Source of the DNA: Pyropia haitanensis | Lineage: Eukaryota; Rhodophyta; Bangiophyceae; Bangiales; Bangiaceae | NCBI GenBank assembly: GCA_008729055.1 | Contig: SDUX01000004.1 | Span: forward strand, 6,898,559 to 6,962,558 | Length of the DNA: 64,000 bases | Reading direction: 5' to 3' | Shown: piece after piece, positions 38,555 to 49,335 of the stretch | Numbering within the stretch: the stretch's first letter is position 1 | Layout of the letters: the number at the start of each line of letters is the position of its first letter | Program-made: the position numbers and the translations under genes | The notes under the pieces: model-generated | Seen by the model: the letters and a program-made list of their open reading frames with translations, nothing else | Told to the model about the DNA's origin: nothing | Databases searched by the model: none

Positions 38555-39179
38555 GGGGAGGGGGGAGCGGCAAAGGGGTGGACAAACCCGCTGATGGGGG
38601 GGGGGGAGGGCGGGGGGTGGGCGGGCGGGCGCCGGGGGGGCGGCCGCCGCCGGCGCGGGTGCCGCGGCGGGCGGGGCGGCTGGCGCGCCGACCGGCGACG
38701 CTGCCGGGCAGCAGGGGGCGCGCGCTCGCGACCGCGCCTCTGGCCGGCGCGGTTGGCGGGTGGCAGCGGGTTTGTGGCCGACGCTCTTTCGTCGGATGGG
38801 AGCGGGTTTGTGTGCACAGAGGGGTCATTTGTTGGCACCACGAGAGTGTATTTGTATTGTAAATCTACGGTGGTGTGGCCATGCGGGTGGCGGCGCGCGC
38901 CGGTGGACACAGCGGGTCGTGCAGGCGTCGGCCGTGTGCGGCGCCATCCGCGCAGCCCATCATCGACGAGCCGACCCATCGGGCCGCCGCTGCCCTCCCG
39001 TGTTGCCAAGCCTGCCGCCCGCTGCCTCTGTGTGGGCTCTGGCAAGACGCTCCCGCGTCCGCGACTCGTTGCGGTGCGCCACCCCGGCGGGAGCCGCCGC
39101 CAGCGTCGCGTCGCCCGCGGCGGCCGCCGCGTCGGCACACACGCCGGCCGCTCCGCCCGCGGCGCGCCGGCGCGGGGCC
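38555..39179. promoter_or_regulatory. Shared upstream region of PrimPol and IBA57
   Basis: About 0.6 kb between two divergent genes. An AT-richer patch at 38844-38872 (GTATTTGTATTGTAAATC) is the only low-GC island. An in-frame ATG at 38796 may be the true IBA57 start. No defined promoter box is identified. Confidence 0.4.
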
Positions 39180-40398
39180 ATGGCCACCACCATTGTCGGC
39201 TGCCGCCTCACCTCCCGTGGCGTCCTCCGCCTCTCTGGCCGTGACGCGCGCTCCCTCCTCCAGTCCCTCGTCACTGCCGACGTGGCGGTCGCGGCGGCCG
39301 CGGCGGCCGCGGCGGCGGCGGCGGCGGCGGCGCCGCCGCCGCCGCCGCCGCTCGTCGCGGCCGCCCTCCTCAACCGCCGCGGCCGCGTCGCGTTTGACGC
39401 ACTCGTCGGCACGCCCGCCGCCACCACCGACGGTGTCGACCACGACCCGACGGCGGTGTACCTGGACGTTGCGGCGGGCCGGTGCGCCGACGCGGCCGCC
39501 CACCTGCGGCGGCACCGGGTGCGCGCGCGGGTGGCGGTGGAGGACGTGTCCGCATCGGTGGGGGTGTACGTCGCGGCGGGTGGTGACGCCGGTGGTGGCG
39601 GTGGTGGTGGCGCCGCGCTGGCGGCGCTGACGGCGCGGCGGGCGGCACCGGGGGAGGCCGTGGCGGTGGACCCGCGGCTGCCAGACCTGGGCGTCCGCGC
39701 GTTGGCGGCCGCCGCCGCGCCGCCGCTGGTGCGTGGGATGGGGCCCGCCGGCAGCGGCGGCGGCGGCGGCAATGGTGCTGGCGGCGGCGGTGCCGGTGGT
39801 GGCGTCGGCCGGGGACGGCCACCACCCCCGTCAGCGGCGGCCCCCCCCCTCCTGGACGCCGAGACGGCGTGGACGCTCCTCCGCATGCTCCACGGCGTGC
39901 CCGAGGGCGCCGCGGACTTTCCCCCCCCTCGCGAGTCCGCCGCGCCTGCCGCCGCCGCCGCCGCCGCCGACGGCGGCACGGCCGCGGCGGCCGACGCCGG
40001 GCGGCTGCCGCTCGAGATGGGCCTCGACCGGCTCGGCGCCATCTCGTTTACCAAGGGCTGCTACCTCGGCCAGGAGCTCACCGCCCGCGCCCACCACACG
40101 GGCGTCACGCGGCGGCGCGTCGCGCCGCTGCTGCTGCTGCCGGCGGCGCTGACGGGGGGGGGGGTGCCCGCCGCGGCGGTCGCCGCCGACCTTCGCGCCG
40201 CGGTGGCAGAGGCGGCGGCGGCGGCGGCGGCCGCCGCGGCGGCGGCCGCGGCGACTGGGGGAGGGGCGTTGGCGTCGTCGGCGGCGCGCCTTCTGCACTC
40301 CCCCGTGGCGCCGCCGGCGGGCGTGCTGGTCGACGCGGCGGTCCCGCCGCCGGCGGCCGGCGCCACCGTGGAGGTGGCCGTCCCCGACGCGGACTGCG

Positions 40399-40437
<39 letters not shown>

Positions 40438-40682
40438 TCGCGGCGGCAGGCCGTCGCCGCCGTTCCCGGCCGGCGGGGGTGGTCACGTCCGCGGTCGGCA
40501 ACGTGGCGCTGGCGGTGGTGCGGACCGACGCGGCGTTTGACGCGGCCGCCGCGCCGCGACTGCTGCGCCTGGGGGGGGATGACGGCCGCCTGGCGGTGGC
40601 GCTGTGGCCGAGCTGGTGGCCCCCAGCCGGCGGCGGCGGCGGCGGCGGCGGGCCGGGCGCGGCCGCCGGGGCTGGGGGCTAA
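39180..40682 (+). CDS. IBA57: IBA57-type mitochondrial Fe-S cluster assembly factor
   Basis: The GcvT-like/YgfZ-family protein of 500 residues from the ATG at 39180 is needed with ISCA1/ISCA2 for mitochondrial [4Fe-4S] cluster formation. Signatures: [19 protein letters not shown] at the start; [49 protein letters not shown] continuing [11 protein letters not shown], which holds the family KGCxxGQE motif with its Cys; and a terminal WPSWWPP like the WWP end of animal IBA57. The frame is intact throughout. The core starts only a few residues after this ATG, so a mitochondrial presequence is missing from this model. The same frame is open upstream to an ATG at 38796, which would add a 128-residue Arg/Ala-rich leader. 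Poly-Gly and poly-Ala inserts enlarge loops. It is divergent from PrimPol. Confidence 0.88.
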
Positions 40683-41051
40683 CGCCGCGGACGCGTCTCG
40701 ACGCGGACGGGGGGCGGGGAAAGCGGCCGGTAGTTTTTCTTGCAATGGCGAACCCTTAATCTACGCGCGATCCACGCATGCCAGTCCCTCCCCCCCCCCC
40801 GCCCCCCCCACACCACCATCACCCTACCAGCGACGCAGCCGTCAGCCCGCACTGCGCCCGCAAGCCAAGGGGCACCCGCATCTCCGTGCCGGTGGAGATG
40901 TCTGCGGCAAGGCCCACGCCAAGGGGTCGGGCGGAACCGCCGGTGGTCAAGCAGGCGCGTTCCCGGCAGCAGCCGCGAGAGGCCGCCACCTTGGGGATCG
41001 TGTCTCGCGCGCACACGCGCGATCCGTACGTCGCCCCCCTCGCGCCCGCCA
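40683..41051. other. Intergenic between convergent genes
   Basis: 369 bases between the stops of IBA57 and the kinase. No gene is seen; it holds the two 3' UTRs. Confidence 0.45.
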
Positions 41052-44000
41052 TCAAGGACCGACAGGGGACGCGTTGGCGGCCGCGGCCGCCGCCGCCAGG
41101 TCGGCCGACGGGCGGGCAGAGCCGCCCACCGCGTGCGCAAGGCCGTCAAAGAAGGCGTCGAAAAACGCGACAAACGCGGGGGCGGGCACCTCGGTCTTTT
41201 GGCTCCGCCGGAACGTCACCGCGCTGCGGGCCTCCCCGTCGGCCGATGCGGTCGGCGTCAGCGCGCCGCCGGTCGACGCAGACGACGCCGTCGACGAGCC
41301 TCCGTCGCCACTGCCCCCGCGAGACGTCACCGGCGCAATCTCCACCGACGCGGCGAGGACGCCGTCGGGCCGTGACGCCGAGCAGCGGAGCTTAAACTCG
41401 CCCCGCTTGCGAACAACGTCACAGCCCAGCGCGGCGAGGAGGCGACCCACCTCATTGAGACACCGGACGGGCGCCAGGGACGACAAAAAGTGATAGCCGA
41501 CAAACGGCGCCCCGCACATGGCATCGTCGGCAGAGCCGAGCGTCACTGCGCCTAGTCCCCGCGACGGCGCACTCGACGTGGAGGCGGGGGCGTCGGCCGC
41601 CACCGCTAGCTGCTTGACACCGCCGTCGGCACCATTGCTGCTGCGCTTCCGCAAGCCGCCTTTGTCCGGTCTCGTCTCGCTGCTGTCACGTCTGGCAGCT
41701 GTTGGATTAGTCACGGCAGAGGCGCTGTCTGCGCTGGACTCGACCTCGTCCGGTCGGACAGGGACGGCGCTACGGCTGGCGTTCTTGCTTCCCACCGGCG
41801 CCGTAGTTGAGGGTGAGACGGACGAGGCGTTGGGCATCGAGCCCGTGCTGCCACGGGACGGCGGGGCCTGCCGCGACGACAGATGTAGACCACTCGTCGC
41901 TATCGGCGCCGGTGACTCTACGTGCGAGAAGACGTCGTCCAGCTGCAGCTGGTCCGCTTCGGCCGCTGTGGGCCGCTGGCTACGCGTTTCTCCATCCGAC
42001 GACAGGTTGATAAACAGCCGCGGCTGCTCCACTGGCTCCCCGTTGGACGGGCGCAAGGCCCGTGGACCATCCATGAAGTGTCCGCTGCCACTGTTGATCT
42101 CCTCGGCCAAAAGCGCGTCGTCGCCAAAGTCGACCGCCACCACCTCGTCGTCTTCAGACAGCTCAGAGCCGTCGTCGCCAGCGCTGACCCCGCCTGGCTC
42201 CATGCGGGACATTCGCGGTCCCCGCTCAATGGCGAACCCGCCGCCAAAGAACTTGCCGCGGATGCCAGGCGACGGCAGGGTGCTGGCGATGGACGGCGCC
42301 TTGCCACCGATGAGGGGGCGACCACGATGATCACCAGAGCGCCGCGACACCAGAGCGTCAAGTTTCTCTGGCGAAAGCACATCCCGAGAGCCGCCGCTAT
42401 CGGCCCACGCCTGTAGCCGTTCAAGGCACTGCGATAGCAACGCTTGGAAGGTAGACAGGTCCGCGTCCGAAACCGAATCACCGAGCTTCGTCGCCGCTGC
42501 GGACCGCGCGTCCAAGTCAACGGCGCTGCCGGGTCGTGCGAGCGCCCCCTGCCAAGCGCCCAAGACGTGCTCAACCGCCGCGAGAGAGGCAGAGGACAAC
42601 TTTGGGCTGCCCGTCAGTGCCGTCCGGACCGTTGACAGCGCTTGGGCCATCGTGGCAGGCCATGGTGCACCCGAAGGCTGCACTAGAGACGATGGCAACC
42701 CTGAGCTCCGTGCACGACCTGAGCCGCGACCCGGGTGCCCGTTGAGGGGAGAGGAGGTAGCCTCGGCAGACGCCGTGCCGCCGCCAGTCGCCGCATATTG
42801 CAGCAGCCTGTGGAAGTCTTTCCGCGTCAAGTTCCGAGCCGAAGCGCCGGGCTGCTTTGCGGACTGTCCCGATAGCCTCGACTGGCCGGGTGTAACATGC
42901 GCGCTGTCTCCAGCAACAATATTGGAAGGCACCGGTCGGATCCCGCCGTCTTGCACAGCAGCTTCTGGTGAAGTTGCGCTTGTTGGAGACACGAGCTCAT
43001 GCACAGCAGCCTTCTCCGGAGAAGACACGGCGTCGACAAACGCATCATCGTCGTCGTCCGAGTTGCCCGCCCCAACACTATCGGCCTGCATCTGGGTCGT
43101 GCGGCTGATCAACTGCCGGAGCTGACGGATTGCGTCGATGGCATCTTGAACTCTGACGACCGCACCCTCGACCGGCGAGTCAACCACAGCGGGTACGGGT
43201 GGCGGCACGTGAGCTGCGCGCGTCTCCGGTGCTGATGATGTCACGATGTCTAGGTCTGCGTTAACAGCGTCTGCACTCACCACCGTCACATCCAGGTCGT
43301 CTTCTTCAGCCCCAGACCCTTCTGACGCTAGCACCACCGGTGTGGGGCGCTTTGGTCGTTGGCTGGGCTTGGACTTCCTGGCCGCGGGCTTGCCCAGGTC
43401 CTGCTCTTCGAGCCGTTTGCGCCACTTTTGGTGAGAAGTCCCTGCGACGACCGCCGTCTCCGACTCTGCAGCCACAGACGTCGTTGGTTCTGGAGCGGGG
43501 ACATCTCCCACGCCTGCGCCAACTCTTTCAGCTGCCGCCGCCGTGTCCGCCGGTCGTCCCTGGTCCTCTGCCACGCCTAGTGACCGTGAATGAGAATCTC
43601 TGTGGTCGGCATCCTTTCCAACGCTGGTAACCGGATCTGCAACAGCTGTTGGTGGTTCTTGGGGTGTTGCTCGTTCTTGAAGCGCTTCTGGTTCTTGGGA
43701 TGCGGCCGCAGTCTTGTCGTCGCGCGGCGGGGACTCGGGTTTGGGTGCATCAGGCGCCGGCGACTTGACAGCGACAGGCTCAGCTGCTGCATCCACCATA
43801 GCCGCATCAGAAGCACGCCTCGGCACCGGGTCTGCAGTGGACGTCACCTTTCCTGCGTTCTTGTCCGATGGCGGCTTGTCCGTCGGTGCCTTGCTCGTCG
43901 ACACAGGCTTGCTGGTCACCAGGGATTGAGACTTGCGAGAGGGCCGCTTACGAGGGCCACTTACCCTCGCGGCACTAGGCGCGGACCTCTTCACAGGCTC

Positions 44001-45899
44001 GTCAGACGCCAGGGGTGGCGTCTTTGGTCCCGCCGCAGCTGCCGCAGCAGCCGCAGGAGGAGATAAACCAGCAGACCCGTCCGGCTTGGTATTCGTACTC
44101 GGCACCACCGAGTCGGCGGTCGGGGTATCGATGCCAGCGGCAGCGACACCGGCAGTCGTCGCGCTCGCGGCAGCGACCGCTGCGACGGGCGGTGGAGCGA
44201 CCGGTGTGCTCAGTTCCCTGGGCGGCCCCGCCAGGCACCACGGATGGTGTAACACGTGCCGCAGGTCCGCCCGCGACGCCGGATTCTTGTCCAGCAGTTG
44301 CCGCAGCAGATGACGGGCCGGACTGGGCACGTGGGGGGGGAACTGCAGCGGAGCCGCCGTAATTTTAGTGAGCACGCCGTTGACAGACGGGGCGTCCCAG
44401 GGAAGAAAGCCCGCGAGGAGTGTGTACAGAATGACGCCAGACGACCACGCGTCCACCGCCTCAGGGGAGTAGTCCGGCGGCGGAACCACGCCGTGCTCGT
44501 TGACCCCCTCGGGCGCGGGTCCGCCAGGTGCCCGCGTCTTCCCCGACGCCACAGCCGCGGCCGTGGCGGCAGCAGTCACAATGAGTTCAGGCGCCACGTA
44601 GTTGGGCGTGGCCACGGTGGTGATAAACAGCTCTGACGCGTCCGCAGCACCATGCAGGGCAGCAACGGCCAGATCCGAGATGAGCAGTCGACCGCCGGGC
44701 CCCAGCAGCAGGTTCTCCGGCTTGAGGCACCGATGCGCCACGCCCCGACGATGGCAATAGGCAATGGCGGCGGCCAGCTGGATAAACAGCGCGCGCGCAT
44801 CCGCCTCGGGCACGCCGCCAGACGAGATACCCGGAGCAGGAGCACCGCCGAGGTTGGACGAGGCCCCCACCGTGGGGGCGGGGAGCGTCAACAGGCGGTC
44901 AAACGCACACCCACCGTCGACCAGGTCCGTGACGATGTAGAGCTTGTTCTTTGAGGAGTGCACCTGACGAAGGCCCACCAGGTTCCGGTGCCGTAACGCC
45001 TTGATGACGGCAATCTCACGGCAGACGGTCGTGGTCAGCTCCCCTCGACGTCGAAGGTCCTTCTTGTTGCACACCTTAACCGCCACCTGCTCGCCAGACA
45101 CCGTATGTACACCACGCTTGACTCTGATGTGGCAGGAAAGTAGACACAGAGCGAGTGCAACCAACCACCAATCCAGGACAGCAGCGCAGCGTGCAGAGAG
45201 AGAAGCAACCGTCAGCAACACAGCCCCGGCACCACATCAGCGACCAAACGAGCAGCACGCTGGTAGCGCGCAACACGACCACCGCACAACGTAGCACGGA
45301 CGCGGCAGGCTGCTTCAATCTGCTTCGTGCGCTACCCTCCAGAGCAGAACTGGTCGTGTAGACCGCAGCGCTGACGGAGCACAGACCAGGGCCACCCGCC
45401 GCGAGCACGGCCGGGACTGGCGACATCGCGTGCCACGGGAGAGCCGCATCTCACACTGTCCGCGCGTCGAGCTCTCCCTCAGCGTCTAGGATGCCAGCAC
45501 AGCAAGGCCGACGAGTCCACGTCATAGCCGCCATCGCATCTGCTTCTCAGCGCATCGACGCCTGAACGCGGGGGAATCGACTCGTCCCATGACCAGAGGG
45601 TGCCGCCAGCCAGGACCCGCAGACACCAACCATCCTGCCACCGCACCGAGGGGGACGGCAACGCCCCCACCCCCACAACCCCCAACAGTCCAAGCAGAAA
45701 CGCAGCGCCCCCAAGGGAGGGCATCCACCAGCAGTGGACCTCGTCACACCCCCCCCTGGCCTCCCCCCCCAAAAGCAAGCCTGGTCCAACCCCACCAGTC
45801 ACAAAGAAGAGACGAGAGAGAAGGCCACAAAACGCACTTGCCAACCGCGCCATAGCCGACCGTATCCTCCAGCACGTAGGAGCCAACGCGGGTGGCCAT
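41052..45899 (-). CDS. SnRK3/CIPK-like Ser/Thr protein kinase with HRD Asp to Cys change (2 exons)
   Basis: Exon 1 is 45899-45838 (ATG, then YVLEDTVGYGAVGK with the Gly-rich loop) and ends before GTGCGT. Exon 2 is 45123-41052, entered after CACATCAG. The split codon restores VGK-VKRGVHTVSGEQVAVKV and gives 1,377 residues. Kinase features: Lys37 in VAVK, Glu57 in VCREIAVIK, ATPNYVAPEL, and DAWSSGVILYTLLAGFLPW. The catalytic loop reads HRCLKPENLLL (Cys153, codon 44727-44729) instead of HRDLKPEN, and the DFG triplet is DLA. Catalysis is therefore doubtful and a pseudokinase or regulatory role is possible. About 900 Ser/Pro/Ala-rich disordered residues follow. The C-terminus (CLNEVGRLLAALGCDVVRKR ... 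VAFFDAFFDGLAHAVG) resembles the KA1/PPI domain of CIPK and AMPK-type kinases. Frame and codon use are clean and less GC-extreme than neighbours. Confidence 0.85.
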
Positions 45900-48316
45900 G
45901 CCGGCGAGCGCCGGCGCACCCGCCTGCCGCCGTCACGAAGACGTTACCCTCCCCCCCACCCCCCGCACCCCCCAACCACACCCTGGCCGCAACAGCCGCC
46001 GCTGGCGCCGCCCCCTCGTCTCGTCGACGTGCCTGCCCGCCAAGAGGTCCACACCGAGCCTCGGTCCCACACGGAGGGGCGCGCTCCACCCCCGCCCCAA
46101 CACCCGCAGCCGCCGGCGCCGGCGCCGCCCACCACCACCACCACCACCACCCCAGGCCAGCGCACGCGGCGCCGCCGCCACGCCGCACGTGCGCCCACCG
46201 AGGCGGTGCACCGCACGGCCACCAAGGTAGGCACGGCAGGGGGCGGCGGCAGCGCAGCAGCAGCACCCAGGCGGCCGTGGGTGGGGTCCGCCGCGGCCGC
46301 TGTCACCATTCGTCTGGGGAGCGACGATGGGGAGAAGGGGGGGGGGGGGGGGGAGGAAGGGGTGGGATTGGGGAGGGAGGGAGGGTGGCACGAACCGCCC
46401 AGCGCAGAGAGAGGCACAGGCACGACGTGGGCGCCCGCTCAGCGTCGGCGCGGCCGACCGGTCAACGAGAAGCGCAGCGGGCGTGGCAGTCAGCAAAAAC
46501 GAGGCGCACCACCCCAGTGTTGGGGTGAGGGTGCCCAGCTTCGCATGCGCAGCGGCGGCACAGACAGAGCCGCCAAACAGCGGCTACACCAAAAAACAGA
46601 CACTACTGCTCGAGGGGGGAGGGGGGGGGGGAGAGGAGGGGGGGGGGGAAAGTGGGCAGGGGGGCGGTGGCAGGAACGCCGCCGCGGCAGCTGTTGTGTC
46701 TTCACCAGACACCCGCCGCTTCCCGACGTCCACCCCACGCAGACCCCGTCAGGCGGGGAGATGGCGCGTGAGGGGAACCACGAGGACCACCAACAAAATA
46801 AAAATGGGGGGGGGAGGGCGGGAGGGTGGGAGGGAGGGGGACCGATACGAAGAGGAAACTGCAAAAAGTGAGGGGAATGAGGACGAGGCACACCCACCCC
46901 GGCCGCAGCGCCCACCAGGATGCGGACCAGCAGCAGCGATGGAGCGGACAAATGATTTTGCGCGACGCCTCGCCCACGTCCGTGACGTCTCGGCCCCGTC
47001 ACGCTGCCAGTTGTACGGCTGTGCCGCCCGGGGGCGTGACGCTGGCGCACGGGCTCCTGCACCGCGCACCCACCCCACCCACCCCGCCCGAAGGCCCCCC
47101 CCCCCCCCCTCACCACGCTCTCGCCGCGTACGGACAAAAGGCCACCCCGCGCACGGCCAAACGACGACGCCTGCCGAGCACAGTCCCGTGGCGGAGGGGG
47201 CGAAGACGCGGTGGGGGGGGGGGTTGACAGAGAGCCGCCCGAGTCCGACGGCACGCGCAATGGAGCACAGCGTGTGGGGGGGACGAAGCCTCCCGCCCAG
47301 CCACCCATCGCCACGTCCCCACCTCACGCGCCCGGCGGCGTGTGCCGCAGGCCGCGGCAAGACCGGCCTATGAAGCAGCTTGCGTTGCACGAGTGGGGGT
47401 GCGCCAGCGGCCACGCCCCCCCTCGCCCCCAACAGGCCCGCCGCCAAGACCCGGCCACGCTCTCCCCCAACCGCACCTGTACTTCGATGGGAAAACCCTG
47501 CTTGGGCCCATCCCTTGTCGTACTGACACTGCAAAGTGGCAGGCGGACGAGAGTCAACGCGAGCGGCCCGTTCGTCCGTTCGTCCTTGATCCGGGGGCCA
47601 CCACAGTCCAACACGAGTAAGCGCAACAATTCTGCGTTGTATGTATATCCGAAATTTTATCATTCCACGACTTGTGTCAGTCGAGCGCTCAGTCCTTACA
47701 GAAAAAGTTCTATACAAGATTTGTAATTAAATGGCGCATCTCTCTGCCCTCCGCGCGCGTGCTCACTTTGACCCCGGGGCCCAGCAGCAGTCCCCGTTCC
47801 CGCGAGGGAGCTGTTGCTTGCAGTCGCCGATCGCCCGTCTGCACCCCCCTCGCGGCGAGGCTGGCCAGTGGCAAGCCGTAGCCAGTGGGGCCCCCGCCAG
47901 TTTGGCGCGTGAACGTGCTGGTTCCTGGTCCCTGCGCCGCGGCAGCGGCGGAGCAGCAGCGGTGGCGGCGACAGCGGCTGGCGCCTGCGACAGCGGCCGG
48001 CGGCGTCGGTGGTGGGGGTGGGTGCTGTCCTTCTTGTTGCAGGCCCCCGCGGGGGGCGCCGCGGCCACAGCTGACTTGGCGGTGACGCGGCGCCTGCCCC
48101 TGGCCTAGGGGTGCCTTTCGGCGGCGGCGGTGGTGGTGACGGGTGGTGCCAATGCCTGCTGCCACCTGACCGGCGGCACTTTGGTTGCTCTGTGCGCTGT
48201 GGTGCTGAGACGCGCTCGTTTGTGGTGGCTACCCTCGCTGGCCAGCCGCCCCTGTGTATCGCTGTATTTGTGGGTCCCCCTTGCTTTCCGCCCTCTCTTC
48301 CTCTCGCCCGTTCACC
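45900..48316. other. Intergenic between divergent kinase and NblA-like genes
   Basis: 2.4 kb with no recognisable gene. Simple G-rich tracts lie at 46338-46385 and 46617-46655. A lower-GC island at 47620-47735 (TATACAAG, AATTTTATC) is the only AT-rich part and is a candidate promoter zone for the gene at 48317. Confidence 0.45.
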
Positions 48317-49335
48317 ATGGCCGAAACTCTTTCCATCGCCTCCTACCGATGGGGGGCCATTGCGTACGTGTGGCCTGCCGCCGCGTCTCTCGGCTGCGTC
48401 GACCTCGGCGCGGCGGCGGCCGCCGCGACGGCCATCTGTGGTGGCCGCCGCCGGTCGCGACGGGTGGCGGTGGTGGCCAAGCGCCGCCGCGCTGCCGTCT
48501 TGGGCGCACCCGACGTGGCAACGGCCGCGGGCGCTGGGCCCGCGGTGCGGCGGGCGTCGCGGCCGGGGTGCGGCGGGCCACCCGCCATGACGGCGGGCGG
48601 CCCGTCCGGGGTGGGCAGGGGAGCTGGGGAGGGCGGCGAAGGGGAAGGGGAGGAGGACAGCCCGGCGGGCGCGGGGGAGGGCGCCGGTGCGGCGCCGTCT
48701 GGGGCGGCGTACGTGCCCACCCAGGAGGACCTGCCCGAGGGGGTGGGCGACGAGCTGCCCACAAAGCTGACGCTGAGCCAGCAGCTGCTGCTGAAGCAGT
48801 ACATTGAGCAAGTGCAGACCATGTCCGAGCAGCAGTGCAAGGAGCTGACGTTGGAGGTGGTACGTTTCAGCGCACTGCGCTTGTTTTTCTTGACTCGTGG
48901 ACGTGGTGTGAACCCGCGCCGGTCCACGGCGAGAGGTGCGCTGGAGCTTCGGCGTCTGACCGGCAACAGGCGGTCGTACGTTGCAGCTCGCGGGCTACCG
49001 CGTCCCGTCAGTCGGCTGTTCGTGCGAGACGCACCGACCTGACCAGCTTCGTAATGGTATTCCGCATCCCCTGTACTTCGATTGTCTGCTCTTGGTTGCC
49101 GCTTCTATTTCTCGCTCCCACTCTCCTCTTCCCCGGCGTCCAGGTTCGGCAAATGATGGTCAAAGATAATATCCTCAAGTCGATGCTCAACGAGAAGGCT
49201 GCCAAGCAGCTCAAGCTGGACGCCCCAGACCCGTCTGACTTCATGTCTGGCCCCGGTGATGCGCCGTCTGCTGGTGGCGGTGGAGGTGGGAAGGTGCCTC
49301 CAGGAGCGCCACCCCCGCAGGGGGGCGTCAAGTGA
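48317..49335 (+). CDS. NblA-like phycobilisome degradation protein, nucleus-encoded (2 exons)
   Basis: Exon 1 is 48317-48859, ending before GTACGT. Exon 2 is 49144-49335, entered after GGCGTCCAG. The 244-residue product carries a NblA-type segment at about residues 150-205: KLTLSQQLLLKQYIEQVQTM, SEQQCKELTLEV, then across the junction VRQMMVKDNILKSMLNEKA. NblA proteins are about 60-residue helical hairpins that bind phycobilisome linkers or subunits and recruit proteolysis during nutrient stress. In red algae a copy (ycf18) is usually plastid-encoded. Here the domain follows about 150 residues including an Ala/Arg-rich, acid-poor N-terminus (residues 1-90), plausibly a plastid transit peptide, and an acidic Gly-rich linker. 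A further Gly/Pro tail follows. The intron in the middle of the helix confirms eukaryotic, nuclear location. It is head-to-head with the kinase. Confidence 0.72.

Noticed and set aside
45143..45221. Hydrophobic N-terminal segment for the kinase (membrane anchor)
   Set aside because: It is intron sequence. Splicing from the small upstream exon restores the Gly-rich loop exactly.
46000..48200. Several 100-350 codon frames between the kinase and the NblA-like gene
   Set aside because: They overlap on both strands, are Arg/Pro/Gly-biased and have no recognisable motif.
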